DNA of 64,000 nt from Thermoactinomyces sp. DSM 45892 (GCF_900107305.1 NZ_FNPL01000006.1:111123-175122); one strand, 5' to 3'; counted from the first letter of the stretch, positions 27,290 through 35,767 are shown. Numbers and translations are program-made. Notes: a model not told the origin generated them from the letters alone.

Positions 27290-28009
27290 TTAGAATCCTT
27301 GGAAGCCCGTCCACTTAATAAGATATTGAGTAATCCAAGTCAATTTATCAAAGTAAAGCAACAAACCGAATACAATCATCACATAACCGCCGATTTTCAT
27401 GATTCGCTCTGAATACTTGAGAATCCAGCGAGTTTTCCCTACGAAGAAGGCCATGATGAAAAATGGAATCGCAAAGCCAACCGTATATAGAGTCGTGTAA
27501 AATAGCGCTCTCTCTGGCTCACTCGAAGCCAGACCTAAAACCCCCCCTAAAATAGGACCTAGGCAAGGAGTCCAACCAGCCGAATACCCAAATCCAATCA
27601 AAAACGAACTTAGATAGCTAACTCGTTTCGTGGAAATGGTAAGTTTCTTCTCTTTCATCAAAAATTTGGGTTGAAAGATCCCCGCCATAAAAAGCCCCAT
27701 AACCACCATTAAGATCGCACTTAGCATCCGAATCGTCTCTTTATAGGATACGAATACTTCGCCAATCCAGCTCACCGTAAAACCTAGCGCATAAAAAATC
27801 AATGAAAACCCCAACAAAAAGAAGAATGTGTGAGTCATCGTCAAGCGAATCATCTCTTTACTGCGCTCTTCTCCACGAATCTGTGTCACCGAAATCCCTG
27901 TTATATACGACAGATAGGATGGATAAAGGGGTAAACAACACGGTGAGATAAATGATAAAAAACCCGCTGCAAAAGCCAACCAAGCTGTTACATTTACGGC
28001 TACGTCCAC
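27290..28009 (-). CDS. ccdA: Cytochrome c biogenesis protein CcdA
   Basis: 239 residues, six membrane segments. The two functional cysteine motifs are SFISPCCLPLYPSYL near residue 24 and GWTPCLGPILG near 147. CcdA carries reducing equivalents across the membrane from thioredoxin to ResA or StoA. GTG start with GGGGAGAGAG upstream. Clustered with two membrane thioredoxins. Confidence 0.93.
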   Translation of the reverse strand: MDVAVNVTAWLAFAAGFLSFISPCCLPLYPSYLSYITGISVTQIRGEERSKEMIRLTMTHTFFFLLGFSLIFYALGFTVSWIGEVFVSYKETIRMLSAILMVVMGLFMAGIFQPKFLMKEKKLTISTKRVSYLSSFLIGFGYSAGWTPCLGPILGGVLGLASSEPERALFYTTLYTVGFAIPFFIMAFFVGKTRWILKYSERIMKIGGYVMIVFGLLLYFDKLTWITQYLIKWTGFQGF

Positions 28010-28034
28010 TTCTCTCTCCCCATCTCATAAATCT

Positions 28035-28607
28035 CTAATTAAGATACTGCTTCTTCAAACGTGCGAATTTTTGTTCGTCAATTGGACCCGGTTGATAGTA
28101 AAGAATCTTTCCTTTCGCATCAACCAACACTTGCGTCGGAACCCCGCTAATCTGATATTGTGCAGCAATTCCCTTCTCATTTTGCTTCGGTTGATCTAAA
28201 TAAATGGGCATCGTAAGCTTGTAATTCATCACAAAGCCCTGTATATCTTCGATGTCATCTCCCGAAGTTAAGTTTAACAGGACGAAATTAACATCATCTC
28301 TATGCGCTTGATACATTTTTTGAATATCGGGTGCCTCACTTTTACATGGACCACACCAAGAAGCCCAGAAGTTGATATAAGTAGGCTTCCCGTTAGTTTC
28401 ATACAACTCTTTCTTCTCACCTTTCAGTGACTGCGTGATGAAATTAGGAGCACAGTTTCCGGGTTTAATCCCAACTGGGCCTTCACATAATGCTTTTTTG
28501 GATGTAGTAGGTGAGCCTTGCTCCTTGGACACGGCAAAGTTATAAATCAGCGTCCCGATAATCGCTAACGCAATCAATACCACAATAAAGCGATTCCGTT
28601 TTTCCAT
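28035..28607 (-). CDS. TlpA/ResA-type membrane thioredoxin
   Basis: 190 residues from ATG 28607 (AAAGGTGG upstream). Membrane anchor about residues 6-24, then a TlpA-like domain with the active site WCGPC near residue 83 (NFWASWCGPCKSEAP) and GVPTQVLVDAKG near 155. An extra cysteine pair (ALCEGPVGIKPGNCAPNF, about residues 40-57) precedes the domain and is not in ResA. It shares the ccdA cluster; it may serve a second target such as spore StoA-type substrates, which is inference. Confidence 0.8.
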   Translation of the reverse strand: MEKRNRFIVVLIALAIIGTLIYNFAVSKEQGSPTTSKKALCEGPVGIKPGNCAPNFITQSLKGEKKELYETNGKPTYINFWASWCGPCKSEAPDIQKMYQAHRDDVNFVLLNLTSGDDIEDIQGFVMNYKLTMPIYLDQPKQNEKGIAAQYQISGVPTQVLVDAKGKILYYQPGPIDEQKFARLKKQYLN

Positions 28608-28629
28608 CTTTACCACCTTTTTTCTACCA

Positions 28630-29259
28630 TTATTCCATGAGAAAAGGGTTACTTTTTCTTTCTCTGTTGATGGTCGTCTTCGGTCCATGACCACTATACA
28701 CAACCGTATTCCCAGGCAGTTCCATTAACTTCTTTTTGATTGAATCCATCAACGTTCGATGACTCCCGCCATAGAGATCAGTTCGACCAATCGAATCACG
28801 AAATAGTGCATCACCACTAAACACATGGACTCCATCGTAAAAACTAATACTTCCTGGCGAATGGCCTGGTGTATATAACACGTCAAATTGAAACCCAGCG
28901 AGCTGCAGGGTTTCGCCGCCAACTAATATATGTTCAGCTGGACGAGCCGTTAGCTTTGGCATCATAGGCCATCTCCCGGATCCATTCTTCATCGGATCTC
29001 CTAGCCAGTCCTCTTCTTCTTGATGTATGTATACAGGGGCACCCGTATGAGTGCGAACTTCCTCCACACCACCCATGTGATCAAAATGTGCATGAGTGAG
29101 CAAAATGGCCTCAATTTCCAACTGTAACTTCTCAATCCTCTGTAGCAGACGATCTGGATTCATTCCTGGATCAAAAACAATTCCTTTTTTTGTCTGCAAA
29201 TCGTATACAAGATATGCGTTTGTCATAACAGGACCAAGCTCAAACATTTCTACTTTCAT
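28630..29259 (-). CDS. yqgX: Metallo-beta-lactamase fold hydrolase (YqgX-like, glyoxalase II type)
   Basis: 209 residues from ATG 29259 (B. subtilis YqgX is about 211); GGGAGGGAG lies 12 bases upstream, slightly far. Zinc site LTHAHFDHMGG near residue 54, then YTPGHSPGSIS near 134, FSGDALFRDSIGRTDL near 149 and YSGHGPKTTI near 193. Likely hydrolyses a thioester such as S-lactoyl- or bacillithiol adducts. Upstream of the thioredoxin genes by 22 bases. Confidence 0.85.
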   Translation of the reverse strand: MKVEMFELGPVMTNAYLVYDLQTKKGIVFDPGMNPDRLLQRIEKLQLEIEAILLTHAHFDHMGGVEEVRTHTGAPVYIHQEEEDWLGDPMKNGSGRWPMMPKLTARPAEHILVGGETLQLAGFQFDVLYTPGHSPGSISFYDGVHVFSGDALFRDSIGRTDLYGGSHRTLMDSIKKKLMELPGNTVVYSGHGPKTTINRERKSNPFLME

Positions 29260-29354
29260 AATCGGATCCAACTCCCTCCCCTGACATTGTACTAAAACCA
29301 TTCTATTTGGCAAAGAGGACAAGACATACTTCTTTTTAATTTGGGCAATCTAAT

Positions 29355-29369
29355 GAACAAAGTTTGTTC
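29355..29369. promoter_or_regulatory. Palindrome upstream of the ylaJ-like gene
   Basis: GAACAAAGTTTGTTC is a perfect 7-1-7 palindrome 16 bases before the start codon. Spacing differs from the Gram-positive LexA box. It may be an operator for an unknown regulator. Confidence 0.35.
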
Positions 29370-29385
29370 GAAAGGATGATCGTTT

Positions 29386-29979
29386 ATGAAAAGAGGAACA
29401 TGTAAGCTCATTAGCAGTTTCACCATTACAGCTTTATTTATAACGATTGCAACGGGATGTAATCAGAATAACAAGCCACCTTCCAACGATGCCAGTCCGA
29501 AGGCTCAAAATATAAGCTATAAGCAAACAGCACCGGACACATCCCTACCGGCTAAACAAAATAGAGCGAAAAACGATTCTGATCACCTCGTTCAATTAGC
29601 CAAACAAGTACCTCAAGTAAAAGAAGCAAGTGCCATTGTACTGGGAAAATATGCGGTTGTCGCCATTGATGTAAATCCAAACTTAGACAGTGCCCGGGTT
29701 GGTACAGTCAAATATGCAGTGGCACAAGCTCTTCGAGATGATCCGCAAGGAAAATCAGCGCTAGTAACAGCTGATGTGGATTTATTACATCGTATTAAGA
29801 AGATGAATGAAGAAATCAGTCAAGGTCGTCCCATAGCCGGTATTATGAGTGAATTAGGAGCCATCGTCGCCCGAATCGCCCCCCAACCTTCAAATGAAGT
29901 AAAAAAGCATGAACGTGATGAAACAAAACAAGATCGTAATGATGCCAATCAATCTCCTGCAAGCGATAGAGGGCGCTAA
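29386..29979 (+). CDS. ylaJ: YhcN/YlaJ-family sporulation lipoprotein
   Basis: 197 residues with a lipoprotein signal ending in ATGC (Cys near residue 25). The mature part contains HLVQLAKQVPQVKEASAIVLGKYAVVAIDV and a C-terminal segment IAGIMSELGAIVARI, the core of the YhcN/YlaJ group of forespore or spore inner-membrane lipoproteins. The last 30 residues are Lys/Asp/Glu-rich. AAAGGATGATC precedes the ATG. Followed by ylaI as in the B. subtilis yla region. Confidence 0.87.
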   Translation: MKRGTCKLISSFTITALFITIATGCNQNNKPPSNDASPKAQNISYKQTAPDTSLPAKQNRAKNDSDHLVQLAKQVPQVKEASAIVLGKYAVVAIDVNPNLDSARVGTVKYAVAQALRDDPQGKSALVTADVDLLHRIKKMNEEISQGRPIAGIMSELGAIVARIAPQPSNEVKKHERDETKQDRNDANQSPASDRGR

Positions 29980-30052
29980 GAGACTCTCTATTTGTTTGAC
30001 GGTTCATTTGCTGTATACTAGAAGTATCTTGATATGTAAGGAAGTACCTACT

Positions 30053-30322
30053 ATGAAAATCATTTGTATTTTATGCGAACAACGATTCGAGCCAGATCGG
30101 CGTCAAAAACATAAATTGCGAAAGCACCCTCACATGATTCAAATTTGCTTTGACTGTCACAGTCGCATTTCCGAACAGGTGGAGGAACGAGAAAAATTAT
30201 TACCTCCTCCTGAACGAGCCAATACCCGTGTTTTTTCAGGTAAGCGGAATCGTTCGAGATGGAAGAGTGCTAGTAATGTTCTCGACAGCAATTTATCAGC
30301 CAAACGGGCAGATAGTATGTAG
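30053..30322 (+). CDS. ylaI: DUF2197 zinc-ribbon protein (YlaI-like)
   Basis: 89 residues starting at ATG 30053 (AAGGAAG 8 bases upstream); the open frame extends further upstream but that part overlaps ylaJ and lacks a ribosome site. CILC near residue 5 and CFDC near residue 33 form a CxxC..CxxC zinc ribbon. Function unknown. The C-terminus is basic (Arg/Lys/Ser). Confidence 0.85.
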   Translation: MKIICILCEQRFEPDRRQKHKLRKHPHMIQICFDCHSRISEQVEEREKLLPPPERANTRVFSGKRNRSRWKSASNVLDSNLSAKRADSM

Positions 30323-30329
30323 CACAAAG

Positions 30330-30372
30330 AAGCCTTCTCTGTTGGAAAGTATCCATGAGAGAAGGCTTTTTT
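30330..30372 (+). terminator. Intrinsic terminator after ylaI
   Basis: Perfect 11-base stem AAGCCTTCTCT / AGAGAAGGCTT with a 17-base loop and a following T run. Confidence 0.88.
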
Positions 30373-30381
30373 GTTGCACAT

Positions 30382-30660
30382 TTATTCGTTTGTATTATAT
30401 CGTGGCTCTGCTTGGATTTGTTGGATAAGTAGCTCTGCTTGATCCAGACGGTATGACTTTGTATGTGTGGTGCCCTCTTGCTCGTATGTAACTTGATAGC
30501 AGTCCTTCGTTTTTTCAAATGAGAGGCTTTCTACTCCGTGGTCTTCTTTTAGCATGTCTGTGAAAAATTGGACCGTATCTTTAGCAGATCGGTCACTGGA
30601 ACGGTTTTTGGCTACGATGCTGATTTGGAGCCAGTTGTCTAAGGCATCTTCTAGGCGCAT
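30382..30660 (-). CDS. Hypothetical protein, 92 residues
   Basis: Acidic soluble protein without membrane segments or cysteine motifs (one Cys). A strong AAGGAGG ribosome site 8 bases before ATG 30660 supports it as a real gene. Residues 20-75 could form an alpha-beta domain (KDTVQFFTDMLKEDHGVESLSFEK, then alternating strand residues). Not recognised. It is transcribed towards ylaI from between ylaI and ylaH. Confidence 0.7.
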   Translation of the reverse strand: MRLEDALDNWLQISIVAKNRSSDRSAKDTVQFFTDMLKEDHGVESLSFEKTKDCYQVTYEQEGTTHTKSYRLDQAELLIQQIQAEPRYNTNE

Positions 30661-30745
30661 AGTAGGTTCCTCCTTATTTTGCTTCCATTTACTTTTCTAA
30701 AGAGTGGAAATTTTGTTAAGGGCTTTTTGGTAGGCCGGATGTATC

Positions 30746-30840
30746 GGGGCATATATCTGACCACAGCCCAAATAGTAAGCCCACAAGGATGTGAAAAGCA
30801 AGTCCGCTTACTAACCTCGCTGTAGTCAGGTACATTGCCC
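30746..30840 (+). repeat. Repeated hairpin element, copy A
   Basis: Begins GGGGCATATATCTGACCACA and ends GTCAGGTACATTGCCC. The outer arms pair (GGGCA/TGCCC, then CTGACCACAGC / GCTGTAGTCAG with one mismatch) around an unpaired TATAT / GTACAT interior loop. Inside lies a second stem AGTAAGC / GCTTACT. A related copy is at 35768-35825: 5' arm 20 of 21 identical, 3' arm about 14 of 18. Confidence 0.7.
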
Positions 30841-30884
30841 TTTATACATTTTCGGTTCTATAGCTTTATATTGATCAGGAGAAG

Positions 30885-30954
30885 ACAAGCTATCCATTTA
30901 CACTCCCTACTAAACGGGATTATTGAAGCCTCGATCACTCAATAGCTTGTTTTT
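30885..30954 (+). terminator. Terminator-like hairpin downstream of repeat copy A
   Basis: Stem ACAAGCTAT / ATAGCTTGT (9 bases, perfect) with a 48-base loop, followed by TTTT. A long loop makes this weak as a terminator of an annotated gene; it could end a small RNA beginning near copy A. Confidence 0.4.
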
Positions 30955-30988
30955 CCTAACTCTTTTCTAACTCGTTGTTTTCCCCAAT

Positions 30989-31261
30989 CTAACTCTTCGA
31001 CTCATTCCTCTTACTAATCGTCAAGCGAACCTTCGTCACCACAATTAACACAACCGTAATCAACAACGCTTGTATCATCGGGAACCCTAATACTTGCATC
31101 ACAGTAATCACAAAACAACCGATAGCGAGAAACAGATACACCAATAGATTTTTGCGTAGTGATAATCTCGTCGCAAAAGTAGACTGATAAATAATCGCAG
31201 TCAAGACGAAGATAATCACATAGAGTGCGGGGAAATGTAAGGTCTTAATCCATTCAAACAT
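30989..31261 (-). CDS. ylaH: YlaH-like membrane protein
   Basis: 90 residues with three membrane segments (about residues 12-29, 39-57 and 62-78) and a basic C-terminus. The pattern YVIIFVLTAIIYQSTFATRL followed by LLVYLFLAIGCFVIT fits the YlaH-like family. Conserved company of ylaI and ylaJ supports this. Function unknown. Confidence 0.8.
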   Translation of the reverse strand: MFEWIKTLHFPALYVIIFVLTAIIYQSTFATRLSLRKNLLVYLFLAIGCFVITVMQVLGFPMIQALLITVVLIVVTKVRLTISKRNESKS

Positions 31262-31272
31262 AGGTATTCCTC

Positions 31273-32106
31273 CTAACTCAGTAATTCATTTCGAACGTAA
31301 ACCATCTCGTCAGCATATTCGTTTTCATCGTCGGCGGGGGTTTCTAGCACAATTGGTAGATGGTCAAACGCACCTGTACGTAGGAAAGCACTCAATGCCT
31401 CTGCCCCGATTTCGCCTTTTCCAATTTTTTCGTGACGATCTTTTCTGCTGTTGTAAGGCGCTTTACTGTCATTAAAATGGATTGCGACAAGCGCGTCAAG
31501 ATAACCTGTCGCTTTCATCTCTTCGATGAGCGCATCTACGGTTTCTTTTTCCCAAGTACCTGCCGCAAATGCATGACATGTATCAAAGCAAAAGCCAATT
31601 TTTTCGGGCGCATCTGTCGCATTGCGAATCGCTACTAAATCACGAATCTCAAGACCTAGTTCACTACCTTGACCAGCTGTATTTTCTAGCAATAGTTTAA
31701 CAGGACCTTCATACTCGCGAAGGATTTCGTTTAAGGTTTCAACCATTCTCTCTGTTCCATACTCCACTCCCTCACCAACATGTTTCCCGCAGTGAACAAC
31801 AGCTCCAAGTGCCCCATACGCCTCTGCAATAGCTAGATCCTCTCGAATCGAACGAACTGTAACTTCATGTAGGTCTTCCTTCGGAGTAGACAAATTTGTT
31901 ATATAAGGGGTGTGAGCGATTACGGCGATTCCTTGCTCCGCACAGTATTCGCGGCCCTTTCTTGCATCTGCTTCATCTAATTTCTTCGGGCGTAATCCGC
32001 GTGGGTTCTTCGTAAAAACCTGAAAAGATTGTGCACCTAGTACATGTGCTTTTTGAGCCGCTTTTTCAAATCCCTTTGCAACACTTATATGGCAACCAAT
32101 TTTCAT
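31273..32106 (-). CDS. nfo: Endonuclease IV
   Basis: 277 residues, a TIM barrel with the family's metal ligands: GCHISVAKGFEKA at the start, VIAHTPYITNLSTP near residue 62, LLENTAGQGSE near 137, GFCFDTCHAFAAG near 174, HFNDSKAPYNSRKDRHEKIGKG near 213. It incises DNA 5' to abasic sites in base excision repair. AGGAGG ribosome site. 11 bases upstream of the ylaH-like gene, probably one unit. Confidence 0.96.
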   Translation of the reverse strand: MKIGCHISVAKGFEKAAQKAHVLGAQSFQVFTKNPRGLRPKKLDEADARKGREYCAEQGIAVIAHTPYITNLSTPKEDLHEVTVRSIREDLAIAEAYGALGAVVHCGKHVGEGVEYGTERMVETLNEILREYEGPVKLLLENTAGQGSELGLEIRDLVAIRNATDAPEKIGFCFDTCHAFAAGTWEKETVDALIEEMKATGYLDALVAIHFNDSKAPYNSRKDRHEKIGKGEIGAEALSAFLRTGAFDHLPIVLETPADDENEYADEMVYVRNELLS

Positions 32107-32124
32107 GACTTGTCCTCCTCGTTA

Positions 32125-32155
32125 CAAAAAAAAGCGCCAAAAATGAGGCGCCTTA
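32125..32155 (-). terminator. Intrinsic terminator after the glycerophosphodiesterase gene
   Basis: Minus strand stem GCGCC / GGCGC with an 8-base loop followed by eight T. Confidence 0.85.
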
Positions 32156-32177
32156 ACCTTTGAACATCATACCATTT

Positions 32178-32933
32178 TCATTCCTTTTCCCGCAAGGTGG
32201 ATTGAACCTGCTCCCTTACACCTTGAGCCACCAAGGGATCATTGGTAATCAGAGCATCGACTCCCCATTCAAGTAGGATCTTCTGATAAACAGGATCATC
32301 CACCGTATAAGGGCGAACTGCAATTCCCGCTTCGTGGCTGCGTCTTACAATTTCCTCGTCTACAGTGGGGAAAAACGGGTGGATAGCAGAAGCACCTAAT
32401 TGAATTGCATAATCCCAAGGGTCTATTAGGTTGCATTCATACAGAACTCCCAAAGGGAGATTAGGGCGTATCGAGTGCAAATAATGTAAGCTAAGATGAT
32501 TAAAGGAAGAGAGAATGACTCGTTTTTGGAAACCGAAACGATCTATCTCTCTCAATACCTTCTCTTCCAAGTTCGGATATCGAATAATATTGTTTTTCAG
32601 CTCAATATTGAGCCATAACGATGTAGGTTCTAATAATTCTAGTACCTCTGCTAGCGTTGGCACACGCTCTTGAACAAAATGAGGAGAGAACCAAGATCCA
32701 GCACTATACATGCGAATCTCTCCTAGTGTCAGATCTTTAACCCAGCCTGTACCATCTGTCGTACGATCGATCGTCTCATCGTGTATGACCACGATCTCAC
32801 CATCACTTGTCAGATGAACGTCCAACTCAATCCCATCAGCACCAACCTGAATCGCTTCTTGGAAAGCGGCCATTGTATTTTCGGGAGCAATCTTTGAAAA
32901 CCCCCGATGAGCATAAATCTCTGTCTTCTTCAC
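32178..32933 (-). CDS. Glycerophosphodiester phosphodiesterase
   Basis: 251 residues from GTG 32933, chosen because GGAGGAG lies 5 bases upstream. The GDPD fold is clear: YAHRGFSKIAPENTMAAF at the N-terminus with catalytic His and Glu, GADGIELDVHLTSDGEIVVIHDETIDRTTDG near residues 31-62 with metal ligands. Splits glycerophosphodiesters to glycerol-3-phosphate and an alcohol. No signal peptide, so cytoplasmic (YhdW/YqiK type). Confidence 0.9.
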   Translation of the reverse strand: MKKTEIYAHRGFSKIAPENTMAAFQEAIQVGADGIELDVHLTSDGEIVVIHDETIDRTTDGTGWVKDLTLGEIRMYSAGSWFSPHFVQERVPTLAEVLELLEPTSLWLNIELKNNIIRYPNLEEKVLREIDRFGFQKRVILSSFNHLSLHYLHSIRPNLPLGVLYECNLIDPWDYAIQLGASAIHPFFPTVDEEIVRRSHEAGIAVRPYTVDDPVYQKILLEWGVDALITNDPLVAQGVREQVQSTLREKE

Positions 32934-32955
32934 AACGTCTCCTCCCATCGATTCC

Positions 32956-34452
32956 CTATAATCCCATTTGCAGTGCTAGATGGATCAGTGTCCTTGTCCC
33001 TGCCCCTGTAGCTCCCTTTCGATAAATTCCAGAATCTTTCGGGGAGAAGGCAGAACCGGCTATATCGAGATGAACCCAAGGCGTATCCTCTACAAAATGC
33101 TGTAAGAACACCCCCCCTTGAATCGCTCCAGCAGCGCGCCCTCCCTCATTTTTGACATCTGCAATATCACTATGCAAGTAATGGTCATATTCTTCCTCTA
33201 ATGGGAATTTCCAAACCGGTTCACCTGCAAGTCCCGCAGCTACGGACACATCTTGTAACAACGTATCATCGTTTCCCAGCATCAGTGCTTTCTCACGACC
33301 TAAACAAACCACTGCCGCTCCTGTCAACGTTGCAATATCGACTAACTTAGTCGCGCCAAGTTTCCTTACATAAGCGAGGCCATCTGCTAGGATTAACCTG
33401 CCCTCTGCATCAGTATGAGTCACTTCGATCGTCTTTCCACTCATCGCCTTAATCACATCGCCTGGGCGATAAGCGTGCGAGCCCGTCATATTTTCACACG
33501 ATACAATAACTGCGACTACATTGCAATGAGGCTTTAGCGTGCCAATCGCATCCATCGCTGCCAATACCGCAGCCGCTCCACTCATATCCGACTTCATCTG
33601 CTCCATACCCTCATGTGGCTTTATTTGGAGACCACCGCAATCAAACGTAACCCCTTTGCCGACAAGCCCGAGTACCTCCTCGTCATCGGGTGCACCTTGA
33701 TAACGTAACATAATGAGTTTAGGCGGCTCTGCACTTCCTTTGGCCACAGCAAGAAAGGCATGTGCATTCAATTCTTCCAAACGATCTTTATCTACTATAT
33801 CAATCTCTAAGCCACAACGCTTGGCTATCTCGTCTGCATAGCTAGCCAATACCGTTGGCGTCAAATAATTAGCAGGCTCATGACACCAAGTACATGCCTT
33901 CTTACTGGCTTCTGCAAAGACTTTCCCTCGTTCCATCCCTGCTTCAATCGATGTCTTGCTAAGCGTTTGCTCGGAGAATACCACTTTTTGAATCCATGTA
34001 TTACGGCCTTTTTGTTTGTAGTTAGGCAATTCATAGCACCCTAACTCCACACCTTCTACTACTGCTTGCACTAAATCTGCGGAACCAAAATATTTCTCTA
34101 AAAACTCTGGCACACTAACAGCAAGTTCCTTTACCCCACTCTGCTGTGCTTTTCGCGCACCAATTGCGATGCATTGCCGAAACCTCTGAGGACTCCACTT
34201 CTTCTCGTTGCCCATCCCCACCAAAACGATCTTCTGTGCTGCAATTTCGCCTCGTGTATGTAACAACATACATTCTTCAAAGCAACCTGTAAACTCCTCA
34301 GAATCCATCAGTTGAGAAAGGTAGTGATTTAATCGTAAATCAATCAACTTCCCTTCCTTCGATAAATGAAGAGTGTCGGTGACGAATAAGATAATAGCAT
34401 CTACTGCTACTTGACTTAGGGCTTTCGAAGTACGATTCCATTCCATACACAT
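32956..34452 (-). CDS. pepA: Leucyl aminopeptidase (M17 family)
   Basis: About 498 residues. The C-terminal catalytic domain has VGKGVTFDCGGLQIKP near residue 265, MKSDMSGAAAVLAAM, and NTDAEGRLI-type motif THTDAEGRLILADGL near 345, supplying the two-zinc ligands. Of two close ATGs, 34452 has the better spacing to GGAGAG; 34446 is possible. One residue of the usual DKxGKG loop reads VGKGVTF-D, normal for the family. It removes N-terminal residues in peptide turnover. Confidence 0.93.
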   Translation of the reverse strand: MCMEWNRTSKALSQVAVDAIILFVTDTLHLSKEGKLIDLRLNHYLSQLMDSEEFTGCFEECMLLHTRGEIAAQKIVLVGMGNEKKWSPQRFRQCIAIGARKAQQSGVKELAVSVPEFLEKYFGSADLVQAVVEGVELGCYELPNYKQKGRNTWIQKVVFSEQTLSKTSIEAGMERGKVFAEASKKACTWCHEPANYLTPTVLASYADEIAKRCGLEIDIVDKDRLEELNAHAFLAVAKGSAEPPKLIMLRYQGAPDDEEVLGLVGKGVTFDCGGLQIKPHEGMEQMKSDMSGAAAVLAAMDAIGTLKPHCNVVAVIVSCENMTGSHAYRPGDVIKAMSGKTIEVTHTDAEGRLILADGLAYVRKLGATKLVDIATLTGAAVVCLGREKALMLGNDDTLLQDVSVAAGLAGEPVWKFPLEEEYDHYLHSDIADVKNEGGRAAGAIQGGVFLQHFVEDTPWVHLDIAGSAFSPKDSGIYRKGATGAGTRTLIHLALQMGL

Positions 34453-34466
34453 CCCCACTCTCTCCA

Positions 34467-34508
34467 TAAAAAAATAACGTGCACCTATACAGGCTACACG
34501 TTATTTTT
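34467..34508. terminator. Bidirectional terminator upstream of pepA
   Basis: Perfect stem AAAAATAACGTG / CACGTTATTTTT with a 15-base loop; T run on the minus strand. It ends the small gene at 34561-34755. Confidence 0.85.
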
Positions 34509-34560
34509 CGACATCAATTACCCGAACCCTTTTATTGAAATATTCAATAAGATACCTTGT

Positions 34561-34755
34561 CTATAAGGCCTCTAACATAATCATCTCTCGACGTAATTCT
34601 ACTAGGCGTTTTTTACTCTCTTGCATCTTCTGCGAGCAGTTTTCCATCATGGCTTCATGGAGAAGAGCCAATTCATAGTCAAGTTCTAGGCGTAAAACAG
34701 GTATGCGCTCCTCTGGCCCCTGGCACTTAAACGCTTTTAATACCTCTTCCATCAT
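34561..34755 (-). CDS. Hypothetical small coiled-coil protein
   Basis: 64 residues from ATG 34755 (AAGGGG about 8 bases upstream). Highly charged and helical with Leu/Met at heptad spacing, ending in LVELRREMIMLEAL. One transcription unit with its own terminator. Size and helix resemble small regulators such as Spo0E-like peptides, but the Spo0E SQELD motif is absent, so no function is given. Confidence 0.55.
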   Translation of the reverse strand: MMEEVLKAFKCQGPEERIPVLRLELDYELALLHEAMMENCSQKMQESKKRLVELRREMIMLEAL

Positions 34756-35089
34756 TACCTGCACCCCTTTTGTAGGTGATTTATTTATTCATTTCACAGA
34801 TGTTGGAAAAGTTGAGCTTGGTTTCAGGATGCCCGCATAGCTCTGAGAATAAACATTTCCACAACTCAATTCAATTTCGATTGATTCTATCCATGAGTGG
34901 CATAGTTTGCATATTTCATGTGAAAAAGACAAGGCATATGCAATAGGAAATTCATTAAATCTCACTATTTTTTTCACAATTACAAGTAATACAACTTTCA
35001 TGTATCTAAACATAATCCGGTAAAATCATTGGTACGGTCTTCAAATCAGGTTACAATAAAGAGAAAATCAAGTAGATTAAGGTGATTTC
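34756..35089. other. Intergenic region upstream of the DUF1054 gene
   Basis: About 330 bases. An open frame of 74 codons on the minus strand (34789-35013) has no ribosome site and is not taken as a gene. A plausible sigma-A promoter for the plus-strand gene lies at 35029-35057. Nothing else is seen. Confidence 0.5.
35029..35057 (+). promoter_or_regulatory. Candidate sigma-A promoter for the DUF1054 gene
   Basis: TTGGTA (35029-35034), a 17-base spacer, TACAAT (35052-35057); four and five matches of six to the consensus. It lies 32 bases before the start codon. Confidence 0.55.
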
Positions 35090-35728
35090 ATGACAACCAA
35101 AATGCAAATACCTGTATTCACCGAATCTGATTTCTCTGTATTTCAGATCCCCGGATTAGAAAATCGCATGGAAGCATTACAAAAAACGATTCGCCCTAAG
35201 TTTGAGGCGTTTGGTCAAATCATGGCACAGAATCTCACAGCTAGGTTAGGTGATGAGGTATTTGTCCACATAGCGAAACACGCTCGTAGAACGGTAAATC
35301 CGCCTGATGAAACGTGGGTGGCATGGGCTACTAACAAACGCGGGTACAAAGCACACCCCCATTTTCAACTAGGTTTGTGCGAGACACATCTGTTTGCATG
35401 GTTCGCGTTAATTTATGAATGTGATAAAAAGCAACCTTTTGCCCGTAAGTTACAGAACCATCTACCACTCTGGAAACAAATCCCGAAGAATTTCTATGTT
35501 AGTGAGGATCATACGAAGCAGGATGTGATCCCGGTGCAAGAGATTTCGGAAACTCGAATTGTAGAGATCTTAGATCGTTTATCGAAGGTGAAAAAGGCAG
35601 AGTTTTTATGTGGGTTAGTGATTCCAGCTGAGGAAGTAGGTACGTTATCGGGGGAACAGATTTTAGGGAAATTAGAGGAGACTTTTGAGAAGCTGGTTCC
35701 GTTGTATCGATTTGCCTGTCAGGCTTAG
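35090..35728 (+). CDS. yktB: DUF1054 / UPF0637 protein (YktB-like)
   Basis: 212 residues, normal for the family, with FTESDFSVFQIPGLENRMEALQKTIRPKFEAFG near residues 10-42, AKHARRTVNPPDETWVAWATNKRGYKAHPHFQ near 65-96, and LWKQIPKNFYVSEDHTKQD near 125. Function unknown. AAGGTGAT precedes the ATG by 5 bases. speA lies just beyond, as yktB and speA are near each other in B. subtilis. Confidence 0.88.
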   Translation: MTTKMQIPVFTESDFSVFQIPGLENRMEALQKTIRPKFEAFGQIMAQNLTARLGDEVFVHIAKHARRTVNPPDETWVAWATNKRGYKAHPHFQLGLCETHLFAWFALIYECDKKQPFARKLQNHLPLWKQIPKNFYVSEDHTKQDVIPVQEISETRIVEILDRLSKVKKAEFLCGLVIPAEEVGTLSGEQILGKLEETFEKLVPLYRFACQA

Positions 35729-35767
35729 GGATAGATTAACTTAGGCCTATTGTTATGGAGATGGCTC

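Larger units (their letters stand above)
30661..30988. other. Intergenic region with two hairpin elements
   Basis: No gene seen in 328 bases. It holds a repeated GGGGCA-type hairpin (30746-30840) and, 44 bases further, a second hairpin (30885-30950) whose 9-base stem ACAAGCTAT / ATAGCTTGT is followed by TTTTT. The pair may mark a small RNA; see the repeat entries. Confidence 0.6.

Noticed and set aside
29355..29369. Palindrome as a LexA/DinR box
   Set aside because: LexA boxes of Gram-positives have four bases between GAAC and GTTC; here there are seven.
29996..30019. TTGACG and TATACT before ylaI
   Set aside because: Both hexamers are good but the spacer is only 12 bases, so they cannot form one sigma-A promoter.
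34789..35013. 74-codon open frame on the minus strand upstream of the DUF1054 gene
   Set aside because: No ribosome site, unusual composition (Cys/Ser-rich without motif), and it overlaps a credible sigma-A promoter for the opposite gene.
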